NCBI GenBank assembly: GCA_950059285.1
Contig: CATLTV010000012.1
Span: 1-49,690 of the forward strand
DNA from: an uncultured Pseudomonadota bacterium
GTDB taxonomy: Bacteria > Myxococcota_A > Bradymonadia > Bradymonadales > Bradymonadaceae
Direction: 5' to 3'
DNA: 49,690 nt
Part shown: positions 9,433 to 17,568 of the stretch, one piece after another
Layout: every line of letters begins with the position of its first letter
Position numbering within the stretch: position 1 is the stretch's first letter
Notes under the pieces: generated by a model
The model's database searches: none
Seen by the model: only the letters and a program-made list of their open reading frames with translations
What the model was told of the DNA's origin: nothing
Made by a program: the position numbers and the translations under genes

Positions 9433-9476
9433 TGTACAGGATCGACTTGGCTTTATAAAAACAACACTCCTGTACA
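9433..9476 (-). promoter_or_regulatory. Inverted 9-base boxes in the parAB upstream region
   Basis: TGTACAGGA at 9433-9441 and TCCTGTACA at 9468-9476 are perfect inverted copies around a TATAAA-like box read on the minus strand. They lie 65-110 bases upstream of parA. Because ParA has its own DNA-binding domain, this is a candidate autoregulatory operator; a partition site is an alternative. Confidence 0.5.
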
Positions 9477-9495
9477 ACTGTGGCTAAACGTAACA

Positions 9496-9565
9496 AAAAA
9501 TAAGGAGAAGGAAAGTGTGTTTTTTCCCAAATGGGAAAAAACACACTTTCCTTCTCCTTATTTTT
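9496..9565. terminator. 70-bp palindrome after the PadR gene
   Basis: Two 34-base arms are perfectly complementary around a 2-base centre (9530-9531). It lies 41 bases past the stop of the minus-strand PadR gene and before the parAB control region. It carries both an inner and an outer A/T tract. Confidence 0.85.
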
Positions 9566-9605
9566 GCTCAAATGAGAAATTCAAGCACGACGATTCACGC
9601 GCAGA

Positions 9606-10208
9606 TTACTTGTCCTTCTTGGCAGGACGACCTCTCTTACGCTTGGGTGCAGGTTTTGTCTCCTTCTTGGGAGCAGGAGCGCTGGCCTCAACCTTGTCGA
9701 GCTCCTCAAGACACTTCTCAACCCACTCGGAGCGCATCTCAATGTAACGTGTGGACCAATCAAGGCCCATGTTTTCAAAGGCGTTGAGTTCGCTGGTGTC
9801 ATCTTTTTCAAGATCAGCTCGAAGGTCCGAGATACGTGCACGCTCCTGCTCAAGCAGGGCGCGAATGATCTCGGGACTTGTGTGCTCACCAAAAGTGACA
9901 CGCAGCGCAATCTCATCACGCATGCTGGTGGTCCCTGGTGGTTTCCTGAGCCAGCGCGCCAGCTCCTCCTCACCTTCAGGCGTAAGGGTGTAAATCTTTT
10001 TCGTGGGGCCTACGTCACGCTCTTCCTGGTGACGGTTCACTAGATCTTGCTCGTAAAGTTTTTTGAGCGCTGGATAAATCTGTCCGTAGGACTCGTTCCA
10101 GAACAGGAACCTGGCCCTCTCAAACATACGGCTGATATCGTAACCTGACTTGCTCGTCTGCGCGACGAGACCTAACACTGCGAATGGTGATCGTGAACGA
10201 CGACCCAT
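9606..10208 (-). CDS. PadR family regulator with AT-hook-like tail
   Basis: This is a 200-residue transcription regulator. The PadR winged helix fills about residues 5-90 (AVLGLVAQTSKSGYDIS, FWNESYGQIYPALKKL, KKIYTLTPEGEEEL), followed by a C-terminal dimerisation helix region. The last about 25 residues are Pro/Lys-rich and end in KRKRGRPAKK, which fits the AT-hook pattern of a GRP core between basic residues. A paralog at 44338-44928 shares the FWNESYGQIYP segment and has a poly-lysine tail. A GAGGTA ribosome site precedes the ATG. The target and ligand are unknown. It may bind DNA more broadly than usual because of the tail; this is inference. Confidence 0.88.
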   Translation of the reverse strand: MGRRSRSPFAVLGLVAQTSKSGYDISRMFERARFLFWNESYGQIYPALKKLYEQDLVNRHQEERDVGPTKKIYTLTPEGEEELARWLRKPPGTTSMRDEIALRVTFGEHTSPEIIRALLEQERARISDLRADLEKDDTSELNAFENMGLDWSTRYIEMRSEWVEKCLEELDKVEASAPAPKKETKPAPKRKRGRPAKKDK

Positions 10209-11022
10209 AATCTACCTCGTGGTCTTCTAATTGTTGTGCCTGAAGTATACATCATCACGGATAAACCTGCGCAGGTGCGCAATCCCCTCTTCCACACCTG
10301 TTGTATTCAATGCCCCTCAACTCACTGACTACACTACACATCCATCTGAAAAATCATTCAAAGTCATGCATTTAAATGCTATAACCTTGTATACTCCATA
10401 TTCACTATATCCATAGTATGAATGCTCCCATGCAAGACACTCACACCCATTTTTCTCTCCCACACATTGCCCTGATTTCCGCGCGCCTCCCCTCAGATGG
10501 CACAAGCAATAATGTGAAATTGGAAAGTGCTTTTATAACTAAGTTCAAAACCGAACGCAGAGTCATAAGATAAGAGCGAACTGTATACCTATAACCTCCT
10601 GATACAGGACCTTGTTCACGCTCATCAGTATGTCTTTGAGTTCACACTTAAAATTAGCTCTTATGGGCTTTCCTAACTCTACAAAATAAAAAAGGATTGA
10701 ATCTTTATGGATTCAATCCCCTGTGATCAACATCTTCAACGGAAGTCTGTAAACTCCCGTATCGTCACTGAATTTGTTTAACTTTTGAAGTCTTTTTGTG
10801 CTTTTTTGAACGATGTTTGGAACCAGGGGCAGCATTGGCTCTCCACACCCATCCATAACACTCTATCATCCTTAACGTATTTAATGGATCTTGCAAACTA
10901 TTTATGTGCTTTTATTTTAACTTTAGCATCCGTCACACTGTACGTTTACCACACAGAAACACCTCTAAAATAAAATATTATCAATGAGTTATAGTGTGTT
11001 TGTCTGGAAAATTTACACACCA
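10209..11022. other. Intergenic region without a supported gene
   Basis: About 800 bases between divergently oriented flanks hold no convincing gene. A 62-codon frame at 10785-10973 lacks a ribosome site and recognisable features. The only clear structure is the hairpin at 10694-10719. Confidence 0.6.
10694..10719 (-). terminator. Intrinsic terminator-like hairpin, minus strand
   Basis: GGATTGAATC and GATTCAATCC form a 10-base stem with a 6-base loop. Read on the minus strand the stem is followed by TTTTTTATTTT, a classic intrinsic terminator. It lies about 300 bases past the threonine aldolase stop and could end that transcript. Confidence 0.7.
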
Positions 11023-12063
11023 TCATGAGGGCTCCAGTTTTGACAACATACGCTCCACATCTACATATGCACGCTCCATACGCACGTCCTGATGCGTCAC
11101 AAACCTGACCCAGTGCTTATCAATCGTGGAGAGCAACACGCCTTCCTGCTTACATGTCGCCTTGAACTTGGCTGCATCATGCATCTTCGCCAGTACAATA
11201 TTCGTCTCGGGCTCCTGAACCTCAATACACAGGCTGCTTTGCTCTAACAGCTTTGCAAGCGTCCTGGCATGTGTATGGTCTGCACGCAATGCATCACCAC
11301 GATGATGCCTCACTGCATACAATCCTGCCGCTGCAATATATCCTGCCTGCCTCACCCCTCCGCCAAGCCTCTTTCTAAACCACCTCGCCTGTCGGATCAT
11401 CTCTCTGTTGCCCAACAACACGGACCCCATGGGCGCGCCAAGACCTTTTGATAAACATACAGAGATACTATCAAATCGCTTGCCATACTCCACGCTGTCT
11501 TCGCCAAGTTTTGCAAGTCGGTTCCAGACACGCGCACCATCAAGATGAAAGCTCACATTGTGCTTACGCGCATATGCCGAAAGCTCCTCAAGCGTGGACG
11601 TATCCCACACAGTACCTCCACCACGGTTGCTCGTGTCCTCCACAGCTACCATCGCTGTAGGGGTCAAATGTACATCGGTATCATCGCGCAACCTCTCCTG
11701 AACCTGTTCCAGTGTAAAGTGACCTGGCTTCTCGGCATGATGAATGAGGTTCACCTGCACACCCGAGTTGGCCGCAAGCCCACCCGCCTCATAGTGATAG
11801 ATATGACAGAGGTCCGAACATATCACCTCCTGACCTGGTCGCGTCTGAGCCATCACTGCAAGTTGGTTGCTCATTGTGCCTGATACACAGAATAAACCTG
11901 CCTCCTGACCAAAGAGCGCTGCTACCTCCTGCTCAAGTTCAATCACCGTGGGGTCTTCCTGGTAGACATCATCACCGACACGCGCAGACATCATCGCTTG
12001 AAGCATGTCAGCCGTTGGCTTTGTCACTGTATCACTACGAAAATCAAGAATAGTATCAGTCAT
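11023..12063 (-). CDS. ltaE: Low-specificity L-threonine aldolase
   Basis: This is a 346-residue PLP enzyme of fold type I that splits L-threonine or allo-threonine into glycine and acetaldehyde in the cytoplasm. The family N-terminus DFRSDTVTKPT and GDDVYQEDPTV motif are present. The PLP-binding lysine is Lys206 in VCLSKGLGAPMGSVL, and HLDGARVWN carries the Asp and Arg expected near the cofactor. Length is normal for the family. An AAGGT ribosome site lies seven bases before the ATG. The gene stands between parA/PadR and the rep region, so it looks like cargo of the replicon. Confidence 0.94.
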   Translation of the reverse strand: MTDTILDFRSDTVTKPTADMLQAMMSARVGDDVYQEDPTVIELEQEVAALFGQEAGLFCVSGTMSNQLAVMAQTRPGQEVICSDLCHIYHYEAGGLAANSGVQVNLIHHAEKPGHFTLEQVQERLRDDTDVHLTPTAMVAVEDTSNRGGGTVWDTSTLEELSAYARKHNVSFHLDGARVWNRLAKLGEDSVEYGKRFDSISVCLSKGLGAPMGSVLLGNREMIRQARWFRKRLGGGVRQAGYIAAAGLYAVRHHRGDALRADHTHARTLAKLLEQSSLCIEVQEPETNIVLAKMHDAAKFKATCKQEGVLLSTIDKHWVRFVTHQDVRMERAYVDVERMLSKLEPS

Positions 12064-12084
12064 TTAGAAACCTTACGTAAAAAT

Positions 12085-12140
12085 ACAGGTGAGAGCAGAG
12101 GTCAAGAAAACTTGTTTTTTTGACCTCTGCTCTCACCTGT
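12085..12140. terminator. 56-bp palindrome with one wobble
   Basis: Two 27-base arms pair around a 2-base centre with a single G-T wobble. It includes a T6 tract. It lies upstream of ltaE and about 220 bases past the small gene at 12363-12650, whose transcript it may end. Confidence 0.75.
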
Positions 12141-12362
12141 CACCGTGTGTGTTCACGACACATCACAACTTGAGAAAACATATCCATACAACGGAATCTA
12201 GAGCATTATGGAGAAGGAGCTGTTGGAAGAAAAGCGAAGGAGAAAGGAGTGAAGTTCGAGGAGTGAAAACCAAGAAATGTAGCTATGTTACCTTCTGTTT
12301 TTACGACACTGAAATTCAACCTTTACACACGCTTTTCCCGACAGATCCTTCTTTATGATGCT
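12141..12362. other. Short intergenic stretch, no gene seen
   Basis: There is a purine-rich patch at about 12205-12275 but no gene, repeat or hairpin that I can support. Confidence 0.5.
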
Positions 12363-12650
12363 CTAAAAGCCCATCGCCTCGGCGAGGTGCTTTTCACAGA
12401 GCGCAGTGTCATCCTGGCTCTTCTGACGTACCTCAAGACAGTCAGGGCAGCTCTCCTTCTGTGCATCATCATAAAGCGCCTTGTTGGCTACCTCCTGATT
12501 AAGCTGCCTGAGCTTTTCCAGCGGATCTTCGGTCACAAAATGGTCTGGATTCCAACCTTTCTTCTGCTTGAGCTTTCTTGCCTCTTGCTTGATGGCATTC
12601 ATATCAAGCGACTTTGGCGGCACTCTTTTGTAGCTATCATCAGATGACAT
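12363..12650 (-). CDS. Small protein with a possible Cys/His metal site
   Basis: This is a 95-residue protein of unknown function. A Lys-rich N-terminal half (KQEARKLKQKKGWNPDHFV) is followed by CPDC and, 15 residues later, CEKH, a pattern that could hold one zinc ion. The ATG at 12650 has AAGGAG six bases upstream; the frame is open further to 12737, but that part has no ribosome site. It lies downstream of rep on the same strand, beyond a strong palindrome, so it is probably transcribed separately. I do not recognise the family. Confidence 0.7.
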   Translation of the reverse strand: MSSDDSYKRVPPKSLDMNAIKQEARKLKQKKGWNPDHFVTEDPLEKLRQLNQEVANKALYDDAQKESCPDCLEVRQKSQDDTALCEKHLAEAMGF

Positions 12651-12777
12651 GTCATTCTCCTTTGGGTTCACTACATCAAGCGATAGAGACGCATCGCACA
12701 CATAGTGTACGCATATTATATGAACCTTCAATCTCAAGAAGACATGATTATAATTTATTATGTCAACTTAAATTATT

Positions 12778-12845
12778 AAGATAGCAAATTAAAAAGAGAG
12801 CGCGGCGGTTACAACCGCCGCGCTCTCTTTTTAATTTGCTATCTT
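12778..12845. terminator. 68-bp palindrome running into the end of rep
   Basis: Two 33-base arms are perfectly complementary around a 2-base centre (12811-12812). The right arm includes the rep stop codon and its last four sense codons, so coding sequence is mirrored in the intergenic arm. It is placed as a terminator of rep. Confidence 0.85.
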
Positions 12846-14633
12846 TGGCAACATCTTGAGCTGAGTTTGTCCAAATACCACGCCAAGTTTGGCATCTTTC
12901 AAGGCATCCATCGTCGTGGTCAGCTCAGGATCAAGCTCATCACAGCGCCAGCTACACAGGAGTCCAATTTCAACCATCCTGTCCAGCGCCACATTAAACG
13001 TCTCCTTCAAGCGATCCACGCGTGGACTGGTTTGTTCCATGCCAGACCAGTCATACAGCGTCCAGAGGTTCAACTCAAATTCACCCGTGCCGCTCACGCG
13101 ATCGTTGTACGCCCTGTTCACAAGCGTCCAGTAAATGTTGAACGCCACACTGGAACGTTCATCCAGCTTGAATGCACGATCATCAAGCATCATAAACGCG
13201 GGCGCACCACCCTCCTCACGAGAGAGCGTCATTTGCCACAACGTGTCATCAATGGACCAGGACTGGAAGGTGTGTTTCTCACTCATCCCTTCACGGTTCT
13301 CGATCTCAAGCTCAATCTCGGCCTGACGAAGTTCGATCAACGGACCCTTGCGCTTGATACGCATCTTTCTGCCCTGCTCATCGTAGCCTGTTGCTGAACG
13401 GTGTAATATCAATTTTGTCAACAACTTACGCACATGCTGTACACGCTGTCTATGCTTGTAATTATCAGGGTTAAACCCAACAATCTTGCACAAACGCTTG
13501 CCACTGTCCGTATCCCAAAACGTACCATGCGCGGAACCAAATAAGATCCTGTCGCGATGTGCCGCAGCAAACATCCCTGCACATACACGTGGCAAGTGCT
13601 CAAACACACCAGGATCCACATCAAGTTGTTCGATGGCCTGGGTCAATGCACCAAGGACATCCGTTTGCGGCGAGTTTAACTTCACCGAAATAAAACTATC
13701 GGGCTCTCCGCTCGATTTATTCACCAGGTGTGTGTCAAAAAAGAGCGCTTGCTGACCATTCTCCTCTTCAAGCACCTTGACGCGTGCTCGATCCAGATTG
13801 GCCTTGATAAGTTTGCGGTCATCATCAGCATGAAGATCGCCCTCACGCGCAATGAAGAACTGACGAATATTATTGGATTCACGCGGCAAACTGTACAACG
13901 GCTTCATCGGCACCGCCGTAAAGTCGCGGCGCGTCAATTCTCGCGTCAGCTCTCGCCGGAGGTCATCCAGCGTGTGACCAATCCAGCTTGATGGATCTCC
14001 ATGAAGCTTTTTGGCAGGTGCCGTATACAGCGCAATCACAGCAGCCAACTTGTTTAATTCATTGCCTTTTTGAATCAAATTGAAGACAATAGGTTCACGT
14101 ACACGTTGAAGATAGGCGTCGCGATCAAGGCGCACAAAGCCAGCTTCTTCAAGTTGCTTCTGTGTATGCAAAGATCGGCGGATCTCCTCGGACTGAAAAA
14201 AGGAGCCCGAGGGGTGCCACCAGGGTTGATCCGACTGTAGCTGATATTCCTGTGCGATTTCACACAGATGATGCCATCCGATAAAGTCATCAAGCTGTTC
14301 AATAATCAGCTCCATGGCCGATTCTCGACGATCCGATTGCTTGCGATTGGAGAGTGACAATCTCCTGAGCAGCTCGACACGTGAGCCCACACGTTGACCG
14401 AGCTCTTCATCAGTGTCATTCATCAGACCACCTGGCAGATCACGCAGGAAGCTGAACACAATGTTCGTATTGGAACGTTGCTTTTTGGGGTATGAAAGAT
14501 CACGTAAAATGCCAGGATCACTCATGATCTTTGACATACACTTACGTGTATCCCGAACCAGCTCGCGCTGTTTCCAATCCTCCGGCCACTCCCCTGGAGA
14601 TGCTATCAGTTGACGATAATACGCCTCGTGCAT
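12831..14633 (-). CDS. Probable iteron-binding replication initiator (Rep)
   Basis: This 600-residue protein is not close to a Rep family I can name. The C-terminal third (about 430-580) looks like a winged helix of the RepA/TrfA type: a LNLWTLYDWSGM segment, then a helix with RVDRLKETFNVALDRMVEIG and a final LLCSWRCDELD strand. A basic stretch (MRIKRKG) and several helices lie before it. The ATG at 14633 has a perfect AAGGAGGA site seven bases upstream, so it is preferred to the ATG at 14660, which lies before that site. The gene points away from a 15-copy iteron array beginning 527 bases upstream and lies near parAB. The role as initiator is inferred mainly from this context. Confidence 0.72.
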   Translation of the reverse strand: MHEAYYRQLIASPGEWPEDWKQRELVRDTRKCMSKIMSDPGILRDLSYPKKQRSNTNIVFSFLRDLPGGLMNDTDEELGQRVGSRVELLRRLSLSNRKQSDRRESAMELIIEQLDDFIGWHHLCEIAQEYQLQSDQPWWHPSGSFFQSEEIRRSLHTQKQLEEAGFVRLDRDAYLQRVREPIVFNLIQKGNELNKLAAVIALYTAPAKKLHGDPSSWIGHTLDDLRRELTRELTRRDFTAVPMKPLYSLPRESNNIRQFFIAREGDLHADDDRKLIKANLDRARVKVLEEENGQQALFFDTHLVNKSSGEPDSFISVKLNSPQTDVLGALTQAIEQLDVDPGVFEHLPRVCAGMFAAAHRDRILFGSAHGTFWDTDSGKRLCKIVGFNPDNYKHRQRVQHVRKLLTKLILHRSATGYDEQGRKMRIKRKGPLIELRQAEIELEIENREGMSEKHTFQSWSIDDTLWQMTLSREEGGAPAFMMLDDRAFKLDERSSVAFNIYWTLVNRAYNDRVSGTGEFELNLWTLYDWSGMEQTSPRVDRLKETFNVALDRMVEIGLLCSWRCDELDPELTTTMDALKDAKLGVVFGQTQLKMLPKIAN

Positions 14634-14976
14634 GGCTTGATCCTCCTTGGATTTAGTCATTAAAACAGGCGCTTGAGCGCAGTTTTTCGCTCATGTTCAA
14701 AAGCTTAACACAAACGTAAACAACGCCAAAACAAAGACGCCTGAATCAATTACACGAGTACCATGACTGGACTTGCACGCAGAACAAACACAACAAGGAA
14801 ACACTCAAATGGGCGTTTCTTGAAAAATCACGTGCAACATGTGTTATTTATTCCAACGGCAGCGTGTCACATGGAGTTTCAAAAAACGAGCATCGATCCA
14901 GAGGTTCCTGATGCGAATCACGACTGCTGACCTGTATGTTAGATGTTTTCTATCATTCGACAACAGTGAATTTTTG

Positions 14977-15075
14977 CGCATGGATGCGCGAGCTGCTTTC
15001 TTAAAAAAGCAGCTCGCGCGCCATGCGCGCTTTCTTAAAAAGATCCCCTAAGGGGGATCTTCTAAGAAAGATCTA
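14977..15075. promoter_or_regulatory. Cluster of imperfect hairpins between rep and the iterons
   Basis: A first imperfect inverted repeat (about 14977-15030) pairs GCGCGAGCTGCTT with AAGCAGCTCGCGC around an A-rich loop. A second (about 15031-15071) pairs TTTCTTA-AAGATCCCC with GGGGATCTT-TAAGAAA with small bulges. They lie 340-440 bases upstream of rep. They could be terminators of an antisense transcript or structural parts of the origin. Confidence 0.55.
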
Positions 15076-15159
15076 CTCTCCAAAATCACGAGACGAAAAA
15101 TAATGCTTCATACCATTGATTTTTATTATGTTTTCGACTCAATCTAACCAAATGTAAGG

Positions 15160-15860
15160 TGACAAAACGTGGCGGGAAATCTGGATCTGGTGACAAAACG
15201 TGGCGGGAAATCTGGATCTGGTGACAAAACGTGGCGGGAAATCTGGATCCGATGACAAAACGTGGCGGGAAATCTGGATCGTTGTAACGGTTTCATGACA
15301 AAACGTGGCGGGAAATCTGTATTCTTGTAGGTGCTCATGACAAAACGTGGCGGGAAATCTGTATTCTTGTAGGTGCTCATGACAGAACGTGGCGGGAAAT
15401 CTGTATTCTTGTGGGCACTCATGACAGAACGTGGCGGGAAATCTGTATTCTTGTGGGCACTCATGACAAAACGTGGCGGGAAATCTGTATTCTTGCGCGT
15501 GCTCGTGACAAAACGTGGTGGGAAATCTGTATTCTTGCAGGTGTTCATGACAGAACGTGGCGGGAAATCTGTATTCTTGTAGGTGTTCATGACAAAACGT
15601 GGTGGGAAATCTGTATTCTTGCAGGTAAAAAAAACGAACAAATTTTTGAGCAGGTGGGTGTGACCCTCGTTATGATCGAAAAACGATCATGGAATGTGAT
15701 CATGGCGAGATCTGATCAGGGGATCGTGATGACAAAACGTGGCGGGAAATCTGGATCGCATACAAGGCTGATGACAAAACGTGGCGGGAAATCTGGATCG
15801 TTTTCCCATGTCTACAGCAATGTCATGACAAAACGTGGCGGAAAATCTGTATTCTTGTAG
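15160..15860 (+). repeat. Array of 15 iterons, candidate replication origin
   Basis: A 24-base core, TGACAAAACGTGGCGGGAAA plus TCTG, recurs in the same direction at 15160, 15191, 15222, 15253, 15296, 15338, 15380, 15422, 15464, 15506, 15548, 15590, 15730, 15772 and 15826. Steps are 31 bases for the first group and 42 or 43 for the second, close to three and four helical turns. Cores are followed by GGATC (copies 1-4, 13, 14) or TATTCTTG (copies 5-12, 15). Few substitutions occur: GACAGAACG in copies 7, 8 and 11, GGTGGG in copies 10 and 12. An open frame on the minus strand is a by-product of the 42-base step. The array resembles the iterons of Rep-controlled replicons and may also control copy number. 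Confidence 0.88.
15673..15725. promoter_or_regulatory. GATC cluster inside the iteron region
   Basis: Six GATC sites (15674, 15685, 15698, 15709, 15714, 15722) lie within 52 bases, in the gap between iterons 12 and 13. TGATCG-AAAAA-CGATCA forms a small hairpin at 15673-15689. Such clustering is seen in origins timed by Dam methylation, for example those of P1 and Vibrio chromosome II. Methylation control here is inference. Confidence 0.6.
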
Positions 15861-15866
15861 GGCCTG

Positions 15867-15893
15867 TTAATATTTTAATTTTACATAATACAT
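15867..15893. other. AT-rich tract next to the iterons
   Basis: Twenty-five of 27 bases are A or T directly after the last iteron, a candidate unwinding element. A loose DnaA-box-like sequence (TGTGAATAC, 7 of 9 bases) follows at 15928-15936. Confidence 0.5.
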
Positions 15894-16328
15894 GTAGAGC
15901 ATTCGCCAGACTGATGACCTTATTGTGTGTGAATACGTGATACAAGCGGTTGAAGCTCTCGCTCTTTTCAGAGCCAACACGTGACATGATAAAATATGCA
16001 AAATAAACTGCTGTATTTTTGAATAACCTTTCGACTCCGACGTCACATTACGCGTATAGAGGATGTACTTTTATGGGGGTGATGCTCTGTGAGGTCATTC
16101 TCGCTCGATTGGTGTTTGGAAATAAGAACAAGTTTCAAAAGCAGGACTGAGGAAGAGAAGTGAGGGGGTTCAAGCTCAAGGAGAAGTGCCCGAAGCTGTG
16201 ACAGCGTCACCGCGAGCGGCTTTTCGACGCTGAGATTGGATATCTCTCACAATCATCCGATGGGAGGGTTTTGAAACTTGTTTCAAGTCAGTTAATTTGT
16301 TGAATTCATCACAGTATAAGGAGTCTTT
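15894..16328. other. Non-coding stretch after the iteron region
   Basis: There is no supported gene. It contains one copy of a 33-bp repeat (16124-16156) and a small palindrome, TTGAAACTTGTTTCAA, near 16272. Confidence 0.55.
16124..16156 (+). repeat. 33-bp repeat, copy 1
   Basis: This matches the reverse complement of 46588-46621 with about three differences (shared core AGAACAAGTTTCAAAA then CAGGAC and GAGGAAGA). Both copies sit in gene-free DNA upstream of plus-strand genes. Confidence 0.65.
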
Positions 16329-16991
16329 GTGAGATATCACCTCGTCATTACCTCAGTCCTTTTGTTTGCCCTGTCGCTTCCTCTGACAGGATGCCATCGC
16401 AAGTTTAAAAAATTTGTCGAGCAAAATGATGAGGTCGAGTTGACCGTGGCTGTACCTGGACGCCCCAATGTGGACCTTGTAGAGAGCAATGGATCGGCAC
16501 AAACCAACATTGGTGCCCTTGTACAGGCCGCCACAGAGGTGGCAGGCGCTGTGGAAGGCGTCAAACTTCGTCGTCGCCTTGAGCAAATTATGAGACCTGA
16601 AAATATTCAGAGCCTCGCCGCAGATGGTGCCATTGCTGAAATGGAGAGCCGTTATCCTCTTGGTCTTGCTGAGCCAGGCCAGGGAGATGGCCTCATGGAG
16701 CTCAATCTAGTCAGTTATGGCATCATTCAAAGCGGTGGTGGACCCGTGTTTTATGCCGACTATCACGCGCGCGTATATAACAAGAGTCGTAAGCGTGTGT
16801 ATCGACACAGCACCTCATGTCGTGACCGCGAGTTCTTTACCGGCTATCGCACGATCAATGTCGCGGGAACTGTGGCGACCATTGCATATCTGAACAGCTT
16901 GAGCGATGAGGAGCTTCAGTTGAAGCTTGATGCAGCGATAGATCGTTGCACATCACAGGTATTTGCAAACTTGCGTAAACACGCAGGTTAA
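16329..16991 (+). CDS. Putative lipoprotein of unknown function
   Basis: This 220-residue protein starts with a lipoprotein signal; the lipobox LTGC puts the acylated cysteine at residue 22. The following HRKFKKF stretch is basic and sits at the membrane surface. The mature part has a beta-strand-rich middle (GLMELNLVSYGII, GGPVFYADYHARVYN), two further cysteines, and a C-terminal helix. The start is GTG with AAGGAG five bases upstream. I do not recognise a family. It is followed by a strong palindrome and converges on a transposase remnant. Confidence 0.85.
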   Translation: MRYHLVITSVLLFALSLPLTGCHRKFKKFVEQNDEVELTVAVPGRPNVDLVESNGSAQTNIGALVQAATEVAGAVEGVKLRRRLEQIMRPENIQSLAADGAIAEMESRYPLGLAEPGQGDGLMELNLVSYGIIQSGGGPVFYADYHARVYNKSRKRVYRHSTSCRDREFFTGYRTINVAGTVATIAYLNSLSDEELQLKLDAAIDRCTSQVFANLRKHAG

Positions 16992-17009
16992 GCACCTTGT
17001 ATAGTCTAC

Positions 17010-17061
17010 AACAAAGCGGATGTGGCGAGTCACTCAAGTGACTCGCCACATCCGCTTTGTT
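17010..17061. terminator. 52-bp palindrome between the lipoprotein and transposase remnant
   Basis: Two 25-base arms pair perfectly around a 2-base centre (17035-17036). The genes on both sides converge on it. Confidence 0.82.
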
Positions 17062-17082
17062 TAAGAATAGTAATGTGCATCC

Positions 17083-17487
17083 TCAAGCAGCCCAGAGAAA
17101 GTGGTGCTCATCTTCCTCCTCGGGCATTGGACGGCAAAAGCCGTGGCGTTCTCCTGATGCGCTGCCTCGTGGCAAGCACTCTTCTCGGATTGAAATTTCG
17201 CACAGGTCCAGTTGTGTGGAGCATATGCCAAGGATCTTATCCATGGTACCATCCTTGCTCCAGCGGACCCATCGATCGTAGATGGTTTGCCAGGGGCCAA
17301 ATTCTTCTGGCATTTGACGCCAGGGTTGGTTGGAGTTCAGAGCCCAGAAGATACCTTCAAGGATCTGACGATGACTTCTCCATGGGCGACCGCGACGACG
17401 TTGACGTTCCTTGGGAAAGAGTGGGGCGAGCTGTTGCCATTCTGTCTCAGAAACAGTGATCTTAAAGTCCCTTGTGGTGGTGGACAT
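17083..17487 (-). pseudogene. Truncated IS5-family transposase, N-terminal part
   Basis: The 134-residue frame begins with the DUF4096-type N-terminal domain of IS5 transposases: SETEWQQLAPLFPKE, then GRPWRSHRQILEGIFWAL, NQPWRQMPEEFGPWQTIYDR and WVRWSKDGTMDKIL. Full transposases need a following DDE domain of about 150 residues or more, which is absent. After residue 90 the sequence drifts from the family, so it looks like a relic with a degenerate or frameshifted continuation. No flanking terminal repeats could be recognised. A domesticated DNA-binding protein is possible but less likely. Confidence 0.75.
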
Positions 17488-17568
17488 AAATTTTCTCCAT
17501 CGTATCTTTTTTTTGTGAAGACCTCACCCTCACAATTGGGACTATCGGCACAGCGAGAGCAATTATTG

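Noticed and set aside
9369-9605. A canonical parS site near parAB.
   Set aside because: No sequence resembling the chromosomal parS consensus was found; only the boxes at 9433-9476 remain as a candidate of another kind.
10785-10973. A 62-codon frame with a hydrophobic end in the PadR-ltaE gap.
   Set aside because: It has no ribosome site and no recognisable membrane-protein pattern beyond one hydrophobic run; it could be chance in AT-rich DNA.
15144-15641. A 165-residue open frame on the minus strand with a repeated NTDFPPRFVM motif.
   Set aside because: The frame exists because the iteron step of 42 is a multiple of three. No ribosome site or codon pattern supports it, and the region is better explained as iterons.
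15160-15860. The repeat array as a CRISPR.
   Set aside because: Intervals between cores are only 7-19 bases and are themselves repeated, not unique spacers. No cas gene is nearby.
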